Shown in pieces: positions 11,327 through 19,286 of a DNA stretch of 64,000 bases. The first letter of the stretch is position 1, and every line of letters starts with the position of its first letter. The translations under genes and the position numbers were made by a program. Where the stretch lies: assembly GCF_030384665.1 (NCBI RefSeq), contig NC_083673.1, positions 496,001 to 560,000 on the forward strand, in the 5' to 3' direction. The stretch comes from Lodderomyces elongisporus (taxonomy: Eukaryota; Ascomycota; Pichiomycetes; Serinales; Debaryomycetaceae). The notes under the pieces are model-generated. The model was not told the origin of the DNA. It saw nothing but the letters and a program-made list of their open reading frames with translations, and did not search any database.

Positions 11327-11445
11327 CTTAAATGGGCAATACCATCCAAGCTAAGCGCCGTAATAAAATTTTCACATTACAGCCATCTTTGTGCAAGTTA
11401 GCTAGTACAAAGACAAACTCTGATGGAAAAAAAATTTTTTACAAT

Positions 11446-11450
11446 CCCAG
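11446..11450. repeat. Target-site duplication, left copy (CCCAG)
   Basis: CCCAG directly precedes the left LTR and is repeated directly after the right LTR at 19092-19096. A 5-bp duplication is typical of Ty3/gypsy and Ty1/copia integration. Confidence 0.9.
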
Positions 11451-11904
11451 TGTCGCATAGCACTGTCACAAGTAACAAGTGTACGACTGCTGAGCATCGG
11501 TTTGAGCTGGTAGCTCACCGATACCAGCGGTTTGAGTTCGTGACTTGATAGGCTATATTCCAACTAAGTGTAATTGTCAATGATCGCACCTATAAAGGTC
11601 TCAATGCTCATAAGTTAAGAGAGTAAATTGTCTCATACAAAGTCACTAGTAAGGAGAATCGTGAGAGTATACACTCTGCACGTTCACCTAGTGATTTGTG
11701 TTCAATGTAGTTGACCGTATAAAATCTATATTTTACCGATATTTCTATATAATAGTGATAAGTTAATTTTACCACTTCTCGTTCCTATTTATATAAACTC
11801 ATCTTGTTTGAAGTTTCAAGTTTCCTATGTCGTGCAATATTCTCCAAATATTCACTTAGCGGAAACGAGGGCACAGAGCGTCCAATGTGTGTCGCACTGT
11901 GACA
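11451..11904 (-). repeat. 3' LTR
   Basis: 454 bp beginning TGTCGCATAG and ending GTGTGTCGCACTGTGACA on the plus strand, with short terminal inverted TGTC/GACA ends. It matches the other LTR at every position I compared by eye. Confidence 0.95.
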
Positions 11905-11918
11905 TCCTCCCCCCCTTC
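11905..11918 (-). promoter_or_regulatory. Polypurine tract of the retrotransposon
   Basis: On the element's sense strand this is GAAGGGGGGGAGGA, directly abutting the 3' LTR. That is where plus-strand DNA priming occurs. A second G-rich purine stretch lies near 12015-12022, just after the integrase stop. Confidence 0.85.
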
Positions 11919-12039
11919 AGAGTCTGAATGAGCGATACGGCCTTATTTTCATTGCATTTCGGAAAAAATTGATTTGAGGTAAAATAACTGTACAAATTGA
12001 TGATAACCGTTGTGGCCTCCCCCCCTGCAAAGTAGAAAA

Positions 12040-13347
12040 TCATTTTGTAGTACTAAGCGGAGCGGCAACAAACGGTTTCAACATCTCCCTAGTATACTGA
12101 CGTTTCATGGGAATGCCTTGGAGGTTACTAAGATAGTAAATCCTCGACAGCACCTTCCGGACAACGAAAGGACCCGACCAATTCAAGCCCATCTTGTTGG
12201 TAGCAGCATCGTAAACTAAGACTAAGTCTCCTTTCTTGATCGGTACATTAGTGTCATAACGTTTGTCAAAAACTTCCTTCTGATGATCCCGATCGCGGCG
12301 TTGAGTTTCCTTAGCAGAGTCTTCCTGTTGTTTACGGAAATAAAACTGACCAACGCGGAACTTGAATAGTTCGTCCTCCGTGTATTGTTGTATATCAGAT
12401 GGTGTTTGCATCAATGATTGGAGCAGATTATTACCTTCAAATCCAAAAACCAAGTATTGTGGTGTGAATCCCGTACGTTTACGAACCGTAGTACGATCCA
12501 CCCACAATGCAGCATTCAAAACTTTGCTCAAATTCTTATTCTCTGGAACCAGTTTGATGAATCTGATAAGTCGTTTGTGCGACGCTTCGATCATCCCATT
12601 CCCCTGCGGATGGTACGGTACAGAATAAGATGGAGAAATGCCATAATTTGAGAGCAATTGCTGGAGGACCTCATTGTGAAATTCACGACCATTGTCGGTT
12701 TTCAAAACACTAAAGGTTCCTACACGAGCAATAAAGTTTGAATAAATAAAGTCGGCTACTGCCTCTGCAGTAACCTTTGGTAAAACCTGAGCTTCGGGCC
12801 ATCCCAGAAATTCGTCACGTGCAACGACAACAGTAGCGTCACGGAGCTTAACGCAGTCACAGACGATTGTATGAAACATACCAGCCGGGTAGTTCAAGTA
12901 CAATGGATCCCGCTGCCTAGTTGCAGGTTGGTCCTTTTGACAATAAACACACCGTTTGATATAGTCGGCAAGTCTGCGATAGAGGTTCGGAATGTAGAAT
13001 CCAGTATTTATTAGATTGAACGTAGTCTCAACTCCTGGGTGACCACGATCTCTATGAGCAAGATTGAATATGTGTTCAACCTGATTGTTCTCATAAACGA
13101 CGCGTCGAGTGTATGAACCGGTCCGACCTAACTTGTAAAGGATTCCATCATGTAAATAGAACTCTAGTGCGCGGTTGATGAAACGTCTGGCGTCAGCAGG
13201 TGCGTTGTGCGAAACGGGAATGGTACGTGCCTCAAGGTACTTTCTAAGCGCTTGAAGTGGGATCTTCTTATAACTGTTATTAGGCTCAGCTTCAATGGTA
13301 ACAACATTAACTTCTGCTAGTACTTTAGGATCCAACTTCGCCCTAAA
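12040..13347 (-). pseudogene. Integrase segment of pol (5' truncated, no start codon)
   Basis: C-terminal part of a Ty3/gypsy Pol polyprotein, open from the rearrangement junction at 13347 to the stop at 12040. Numbering from the TTG at 13335, it has the zinc-binding HHCC region (LAHRDRGHP at 92-100; C129 and C132 in RCVYC), the catalytic triad D160, D214 (KTDNGREF) and E250 (GNGMIEASHK) with D-D(35)-E spacing, and a GPY/F module near residues 375-405 (WSGPFVVRKVLSRIYYL). All catalytic residues look intact. The frame has no ATG upstream of the catalytic core, and RT/RNase H, which should be fused in front, is gone. It probably cannot be expressed as integrase from this copy. Confidence 0.88.
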
Positions 13348-14011
13348 CTCGAGGCCACACTCACTCGCTTCACCCTTGACTCACCAATCCCGTCAAAGTG
13401 GTACTCCTAGTGCTTATGGATCTGATAGATCTGTTGCATCTTACGATGGTATCCTTTACCATGGAGAAGTAGTCCATAGCGGATTCTGGGTTGAAGGCCA
13501 TGAAGAAGCTTGTCAAATCATAAACGAGGCAAGACAGAGGTACCCTCATGGGGAAGACGTCAGGGTAATTCCATACATTCGAGTCCCAGACATAGCTGTC
13601 GAAAAGGCATTCATGGCGTACTACGACAAACTCCTTGCCAAACAAGGGAGAACTCAAAATGACAATATGGCACTCGGTCAGTATGACATTGCAAAACGTG
13701 TCCCTTTGAAGTTCTCCGATGAGGAAGGTTTCATGTTCTGGTTAAAGTCGGTTTTGTGGCACAAACACACCTACGGTGTTCCTGATAAGCTCATCATTAA
13801 TGAGTTAAGGAACGGAGCTAATTTGACGAAGTCAGAGTCGTTGAAGGACATGATTGAGATGTCATGTAAGAGTGAGGGCCCCTTTGAACAACCGGTGGTT
13901 GATTACTTACCTATCTTGGGCAATGGGGGCACTCCTCCAGAAACGAACCAAGTTACTGATGTTATGACTGCCATTCCAAGATGCGCACAAACTCTCCATT
14001 GGGTTTACTGA
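13295..14011 (+). CDS. Antisense-oriented ORF with truncated Gag (capsid) fragment
   Basis: A 238-codon ORF with a genuine ATG, running against the element. The first 18 residues are the antisense of the pol linker. Residues 19 to about 225 repeat Gag residues of about 155-361 without a single amino-acid difference, and the last residues read into antisense protease-region DNA. It exists because of the inverted gag duplication. Expression is unknown: no LTR promoter points this way. If made, it would be a partial capsid protein. It may just as well be an accident of the rearrangement. Confidence 0.45.
   Translation: MVTTLTSASTLGSNFALNSRPHSLASPLTHQSRQSGTPSAYGSDRSVASYDGILYHGEVVHSGFWVEGHEEACQIINEARQRYPHGEDVRVIPYIRVPDIAVEKAFMAYYDKLLAKQGRTQNDNMALGQYDIAKRVPLKFSDEEGFMFWLKSVLWHKHTYGVPDKLIINELRNGANLTKSESLKDMIEMSCKSEGPFEQPVVDYLPILGNGGTPPETNQVTDVMTAIPRCAQTLHWVY
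13348..13971 (+). repeat. Inverted copy of gag (624 bp)
   Basis: Equals the reverse complement of 16255-16878; the encoded Gag segment is identical, and so is the antisense reading frame. It begins at a CTCGAG shared by both copies and ends at ATGACTGC. It replaces the RT/RNase H part of pol. Confidence 0.93.
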
Positions 14012-15616
14012 TGATGGTGATAAACGAGAGTTACGTTTCCGCGCGAATGGCAACCCGAGTAGTACCTGACCAACAGGAATTTGCTCGTGCAAATAGAGGA
14101 TTGCAGGTAAGGAGATGAAATGGACAGTAACATCTAAAAACACTCCCTGAGTAATTGCTTTGGTGTCATTATTAACACCTTGAACAAATACTGGCTGGCT
14201 CAAGGGAAAAGGCTTAATTGGTAACCCTTTTAGTGTTTGCGGGTTGATCAAACTCAACTGGGCCGCGGTGTCGTATTTCATTTCTATCCTACGGCCATGT
14301 ATGGATGCGGGGAAACAGAGTAGTTCTTGAGTGACCCCTGGTTGGTGGTAGCCTGTCGAAGTGGTCGTCAGATTTACTTCAGTAACAACTGGTTTCTTCT
14401 TGAACTTGGCAATACCATCCTTAAGGGCTTTCTGCAAAACATCTCTGTCAACCAACATAGCTTTAGTACTTTCTCTCATCATGGCTCGAGCATCATCGTG
14501 CATTCCCAAATACTTCGAAAGATCCATAAACACGAAGAAGTTATGTTTCATGACATCTTTGAATGCAGCCTGTTTGTCTAGTATGGTCAATTTACTAGTA
14601 CGTACTCGGCGCTGACTTTTCCGCTGTGGATCAGTGGAATCGTCAGCAAGGTGGTGTGGTTGGTCGGACGTTGCACTTAATTTGGCAAGCTCATCTAGCT
14701 GATTCTCTCTCAAGATGTCTTCGACACTAAAGAGTTTAATTGAATCGTCAGCCACTGGGGAGTCAACTCCATCATCAGCGGTAGCATTTGCCTGTTCCTC
14801 ATTAAGTGGTTCATTAACAACAACGTCAGATTTCACCTTAGGCACTTCTTCTTGAGGGTGACTCATCATGTTTCCATTCTCCGGTGGCGTAGAAGTCTGT
14901 TCAATTCCTTTTCCTTCGGATAGGAATAACTTTAACTCTTCATCAGGATCTACGGTGTCCTCCATGGCTAGGTTTTCTAATTCCCTATCCATTGTCAGTG
15001 CGGAGGGTTCGAACCGAATACCAGCCGAGCTAGGTTCTTCATACTCGTAGTCTGGGTCTACGTCTATGTTTTCATCTGGAAACTGGAGTTCCAGGAATGG
15101 TAAATGTGAGTCATAGGGTGGAGACTGCTCTCCGATCGGCGGGGACTCAGTGTCTAATTCCCGTCGGGACTCCTGCATAGATTGCTCTGTTACAGGGCTA
15201 GGTGCGCTTTCACGCTCCACTCTCTCCATCTCCTGCCGTTGTCTAACTGCTGCATTGAGTTGCTGTTTCACCTTATCAGCCTTCAACTTATTGTGAGCAT
15301 CTTTTCGCGAGCTAGGGAGATGGGCTTTCTTCGCAGTCCAATCCTTCACTACCTTCTTAGCAGATTGAGCATTGGCTGCGTGCACCAAGTAAACCGGGAC
15401 GTCATCAATCATGATGGGTCCGGGTTTAATCACTTCATCTATTGAATCAGACATTATATGAGAATTAGATTGCATCACTTCTGTCGGTAATCGTTCGTGG
15501 TGGGTATTTTCTCTAGAGTTACTAGTGACTGTACTCTTAGGAATAACCTCTACCTCCATAACTTGTGCTGCCTTGGACTTACTTTGTTGGGGGCGTGCGA
15601 TGCCTCGCATTAGAAC
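13972..15616 (-). pseudogene. Protease segment of Gag-Pol with long acidic spacer (3' truncated)
   Basis: Second frame of the element, overlapping gag and lying in the +1 frame relative to it. An ATG at 15610 is also available. About 546 native residues precede the breakpoint at 13971/13972; the frame then runs about 20 residues into antisense gag before stopping at 13907. Residues 1-430 are a hydrophilic, Glu/Asp/Ser/Pro-rich region of no recognised family. The aspartic protease follows with the active-site motif YDTAAQLSLI (D447) and a later VLLGLPFARK flap/hydrophobic strand. The RT expected next is missing. A spacer this long before the protease is unusual for Ty3-like elements. Confidence 0.82.
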
Positions 15617-17339
15617 TTAGAGATTTCAAGCTCAGGTGTTTTAAAAGGGGACACTTATAGAAATCCATGACCAACGGTTCACCGTTTGCTAAGTAATACT
15701 TCCCATCGACTTTCTTTACCAACTTTTCATCCAAAGCAGTCACCAATAAGTGGCAACTATCAACAGTGTGTCTGTACTTTCCACAAAAATTACATTTAGT
15801 AGTCTTTTGTGATTTGTCACCTTTAGACACCAGTGTAGTACCGGCATCTTTTTCTTCGTCATCTGAGATAAGATGCATCCTCGTTTGAAATGTTGCATTA
15901 ACAGCATCCCAGATCCTCTCAAATGTCAAATCGTATGATTTGACACCTTGAATGATTTTATCGTTAGGTTTATTCTTGAGGAGTCCAAGGCCAATCTTTA
16001 TGATCGACGCATCTTCAAACGTGACTATTGGTCCAGTCCTTCCCGGCTTTTCGATTTTAACTTCCGGGGTCATATACATGATTATTTGATCCATGACACT
16101 ACCCATCCTTTCGAAAAGGGTCTTAAAGATTGAGATCCATGTTTCCTGTGCTAGGTGAGATGTATTGGTGATCCTCAAATACTTTTTGACAGCAATACCA
16201 ATAATGGTCATTTTCACTCTAGGATTATGTTTCTTTTTCAAAGCATCATGGATAGCAGTCATAACATCAGTAACTTGGTTCGTTTCTGGAGGAGTGCCCC
16301 CATTGCCCAAGATAGGTAAGTAATCAACCACCGGTTGTTCAAAGGGGCCCTCACTCTTACATGACATCTCAATCATGTCCTTCAACGACTCTGACTTCGT
16401 CAAATTAGCTCCGTTCCTTAACTCATTAATGATGAGCTTATCAGGAACACCGTAGGTGTGTTTGTGCCACAAAACCGACTTTAACCAGAACATGAAACCT
16501 TCCTCATCGGAGAACTTCAAAGGGACACGTTTTGCAATGTCATACTGACCGAGTGCCATATTGTCATTTTGAGTTCTCCCTTGTTTGGCAAGGAGTTTGT
16601 CGTAGTACGCCATGAATGCCTTTTCGACAGCTATGTCTGGGACTCGAATGTATGGAATTACCCTGACGTCTTCCCCATGAGGGTACCTCTGTCTTGCCTC
16701 GTTTATGATTTGACAAGCTTCTTCATGGCCTTCAACCCAGAATCCGCTATGGACTACTTCTCCATGGTAAAGGATACCATCGTAAGATGCAACAGATCTA
16801 TCAGATCCATAAGCACTAGGAGTACCACTTTGACGGGATTGGTGAGTCAAGGGTGAAGCGAGTGAGTGTGGCCTCGAGGTAGGGAAGTTACGTCCTGGTG
16901 AAAATGTGTGTTCTTCCGGATGAACTTTCATTTGCACGTCAGTTGGCAGGGTTATGCTGTTGTTATCATCCGAAATCTGGGCCTTGTTAGCCTCATCGTT
17001 CCTAGCTGGTACAGGAGTGCTAAGTTGCGGGACTGTTTGAATCATAGCGGCTTTAAACATAGCAGTCATTTGTTTCATCTGCTCTTGCATCATCATCATC
17101 TCAGATTTCAAGTCTAAGATCTCGTTAATCTCAACCTGATTTATTTGAGGAGCTTCTGTCCTTTTCAAACCAGGAGATTCATCTTCACCTTCGCTCATAT
17201 CGGCTCTTCCCGAGGTAGAAATAGACTGCCCGGAAATTGAAGATGAGTCGACACCAGCAAGGTCTGGTTTACTTGGACCAGGGTTGATACTCCTTGGAGT
17301 AGGATTAGAGGTCTTAGAATCTTTTGTTGAAGATGACAT
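15579..17339 (-). CDS. gag: Gag polyprotein with CCHC zinc knuckle
   Basis: Structural protein of the retrotransposon, 586 residues, ATG at 17339. The N terminus is Ser/Thr/Pro-rich and disordered, then comes a Met/Gln-rich coiled-coil-like stretch (about residues 78-105, LKSEMMMMQEQMKQMT), then the capsid-like region (about 150-480), then a zinc knuckle CNFCGKYRHTVDSC that fits CX2CX4HX4C. The frame is intact. Residues of about 155-361 are duplicated in inverted orientation at 13348-13971. The last 38 nt overlap the next frame and contain the frameshift heptamer. Confidence 0.9.
   Translation of the reverse strand: MSSSTKDSKTSNPTPRSINPGPSKPDLAGVDSSSISGQSISTSGRADMSEGEDESPGLKRTEAPQINQVEINEILDLKSEMMMMQEQMKQMTAMFKAAMIQTVPQLSTPVPARNDEANKAQISDDNNSITLPTDVQMKVHPEEHTFSPGRNFPTSRPHSLASPLTHQSRQSGTPSAYGSDRSVASYDGILYHGEVVHSGFWVEGHEEACQIINEARQRYPHGEDVRVIPYIRVPDIAVEKAFMAYYDKLLAKQGRTQNDNMALGQYDIAKRVPLKFSDEEGFMFWLKSVLWHKHTYGVPDKLIINELRNGANLTKSESLKDMIEMSCKSEGPFEQPVVDYLPILGNGGTPPETNQVTDVMTAIHDALKKKHNPRVKMTIIGIAVKKYLRITNTSHLAQETWISIFKTLFERMGSVMDQIIMYMTPEVKIEKPGRTGPIVTFEDASIIKIGLGLLKNKPNDKIIQGVKSYDLTFERIWDAVNATFQTRMHLISDDEEKDAGTTLVSKGDKSQKTTKCNFCGKYRHTVDSCHLLVTALDEKLVKKVDGKYYLANGEPLVMDFYKCPLLKHLSLKSLSSNARHRTPPTK
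15602..15608 (-). promoter_or_regulatory. Probable +1 ribosomal frameshift site GCG AGG C
   Basis: Within the 38-nt gag/protease overlap the gag frame reads AAT GCG AGG CAT; skipping the A gives GCG GGC ATC in the protease frame. S. cerevisiae Ty3 shifts at GCG AGU U and Ty1 at CUU AGG C, so this heptamer joins the Ty3 P-site codon to the Ty1 A-site codon. An ATG overlapping the site could alternatively allow reinitiation. Confidence 0.65.
16255..16878 (-). repeat. Gag segment present again in inverted orientation (source copy)
   Basis: Original in-frame location of the 624-bp segment inside gag, bounded by GCAGTCAT on the left and CTCGAG on the right. The partner is at 13348-13971, with 2283 bp between them. 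Confidence 0.93.
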
Positions 17340-18618
17340 TTGTAGTAGAAGTTTTTCAAGTTTTTGGAATAATATTTTGCTTGAATGTAATATGTGATAT
17401 ACTTGGTGTTAAACTTTTTGGTGAAATGTTTTTATGGTAGATAAACCCTTTGTTCCAAATTATCAAGGGTTTCGTTCAATCAATCTCGGGAATACTTATA
17501 GTTCTCGTCACGCGAGTAAGAGGTCGTGGACAACAATTTTTGTTGAGTAGGGTGAAAATTTTTCACCAGCGCATAGTCGTGTATCCTGGCCTCATCTTAA
17601 AAATTTTGTCGACAATAAATGAGTGCCTCGGATTTGACTCCTCCTATATAGCAGGCGCTAAGTCAGTATCTCTAATAAAGTGATGATTGAACGACCTATT
17701 GAAACACTGTAGTTTCATAATAATAATTGGTTGCTTCTTTCGGGATGCAATTCTGTCTTTCTCTCAAGATGCTATATAGTCTTTCTTGCGAGATGCAATT
17801 TAGTCTTTCCCTCGGTAGTTACCATCTCCGCCGTTTTTATCTGGTGTAATTCTACCTCACCGATAACCCGTGTAGTTTGTTTAGTCTGCTACCATCATAC
17901 TCAGATGAGTCCGTAGACAGTAATGATGATTTCTTAAACGCTGCTTTAACGGTGCTTATTTACCTTCTAGAATGTAATAAGTCTTTTTTAAAAAAATGAT
18001 ATAAACCCAAATTAGGGATGTGGTCATTATCCTAAAAATACTTTCCTCGATCTTTGCACCAATTGAGGGTAGCCACCTATACCCGTGCAATCTTCGGTAC
18101 TCGTTTCAACGCCATGCCTATCACACGTACAGCCTTCAAACTATAGCCAAGTCAGCAGACACGACTCTATTCGGTCTATAGTTGCACTCTGTCTAACGTC
18201 TACAACCTTCGCCCTTTGTCAACTGATGGGTGAATATTCCATCATAAAGTGTTGACAGTATACGCTATTTGATATTTTCTGGTGTAGTCTCGGATACGTC
18301 CCGATGACTACGATGCATTATGTTCCATTGGACTAAACTCGCATAGTTCTCCAATGAGGAGTAGCTCCTCCTTTAAACTGTAGTTCACAATAGTGAAGCT
18401 ATTAATTCGTGGATAGGAGATTTACTCTTCCACAGGTCCTTCTCATAAATGATATTGACCAAATGTTGAAATGCCAAGGTATTGAAATGTCATGATCATT
18501 CAATATCCTGGTCGACAATACTGCTTAACAGTAGCCTCAACCAATGTATCAATTACTTGAAATATTAGGTAACCATATCAAATCATTCAAACAACATGAT
18601 TTGCAAGGATTTGAGTTC
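17340..18618 (-). other. Long untranslated leader of the retrotransposon
   Basis: About 1.3 kb between primer-binding site and gag ATG. There is no long ORF in the sense direction, and the short plus-strand frames look spurious. It contains short direct repeats such as CAATTTAGTCTTTC / CAATTCTGTCTTTC (about 17750-17815). Packaging signals or an internal ribosome-loading region could lie here, but I cannot identify one. Confidence 0.6.
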
Positions 18619-18634
18619 CTCACTCTGGTCGCCA
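18619..18634 (-). promoter_or_regulatory. Primer-binding site, probably tRNA-Asn
   Basis: Three bases inside the 5' LTR the sense strand reads TGGCGACCAGAGTGAG, complementary to a tRNA ending CTCACTCTGGTCGCCA. The CTCAC T-stem strand and GGTCGCCA end resemble yeast tRNA-Asn. The tRNA gene itself is not in the window. Confidence 0.6.
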
Positions 18635-18637
18635 TTC

Positions 18638-19091
18638 TGTCGCATAGCACTGTCACAAGTAACAAGTGTACGACTGCTGAGCATCGGTTTGAGCTGGTAG
18701 CTCACCGATACCAGCGGTTTGAGTTCGTGACTTGATAGGCTATATTCCAACTAAGTGTAATTGTCAATGATCGCACCTATAAAGGTCTCAATGCTCATAA
18801 GTTAAGAGAGTAAATTGTCTCATACAAAGTCACTAGTAAGGAGAATCGTGAGAGTATACACTCTGCACGTTCACCTAGTGATTTGTGTTCAATGTAGTTG
18901 ACCGTATAAAATCTATATTTTACCGATATTTCTATATAATAGTGATAAGTTAATTTTACCACTTCTCGTTCCTATTTATATAAACTCATCTTGTTTGAAG
19001 TTTCAAGTTTCCTATGTCGTGCAATATTCTCCAAATATTCACTTAGCGGAAACGAGGGCACAGAGCGTCCAATGTGTGTCGCACTGTGACA
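18638..19091 (-). repeat. 5' LTR with TATA element
   Basis: 454 bp, the partner of 11451-11904. On the element's sense strand a TATATAAAT box lies at about 18983-18974, suitable for driving leftward transcription of gag. The LTR also replaces the DNA that used to adjoin the CPA2 core promoter. Confidence 0.95.
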
Positions 19092-19096
19092 CCCAG
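19092..19096. repeat. Target-site duplication, right copy (CCCAG)
   Basis: Second copy of the 5-bp CCCAG found at 11446-11450. Confidence 0.9.
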
Positions 19097-19286
19097 ATAA
19101 GATACAATTTTGACTAATTTACCACACTCCCTTACTACTATTTCTTTTCTCTTCCTTCCTCTTCTCTTTCTTTCTTTCTTTCCTTTCTTTTCCCCTTTTC
19201 CTTTCTTCTTTCTTTCCTTTCCTTTCCTTCTTTCTTCTTTCTCCTCAATTAAATCGTCGTTCTTTAACCTCTTCACTGATATCAAG

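Larger units (their letters stand above)
8565..11445. other. Long intergenic: VSB1-like promoter and ancestral CPA2 upstream region
   Basis: About 2.9 kb without a convincing gene. The left part carries purine tracts and CT microsatellites (8898-8945, 9340-9362), a CCCTTT repeat (about 9520-9545), a GCTCCT repeat near 9789-9808, a C run near 9820-9835, an ACAAAC repeat near 9902-9923 and a CATTTTT repeat near 10075-10110. Open frames up to 211 codons here are pyrimidine-tract artefacts (Ser/Leu/Phe/Pro strings). The right end (about 11.1-11.45 kb) holds two Gcn4 elements and, before the retrotransposon arrived, joined directly to the DNA just upstream of CPA2. Confidence 0.6.
11451..19091 (-). 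mobile_element. Ty3/gypsy-type LTR retrotransposon, RT-less and rearranged
   Basis: A 7641-bp insertion bounded by two 454-bp LTRs and a CCCAG duplication. In transcription order (right to left): 5' LTR, primer-binding site, 1.3-kb leader, gag with a CCHC knuckle, +1 frameshift, protease ORF, a 624-bp inverted gag segment, integrase, polypurine tract, 3' LTR. Integrase with a GPY/F module places it in Ty3/gypsy (Metaviridae); no reverse transcriptase or RNase H motif is present on either strand. The LTRs agree at every base I compared, so the insertion is young. It lies 195 bp upstream of CPA2, divergent from it, with no visible tRNA gene nearby, unlike S. cerevisiae Ty3 targeting. Confidence 0.93.

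Noticed and set aside
16569..16856. 95-codon plus-strand ORF inside gag, also found at 13370-13657
   Set aside because: Same antisense frame of the duplicated gag segment; it appears twice only because the segment does.
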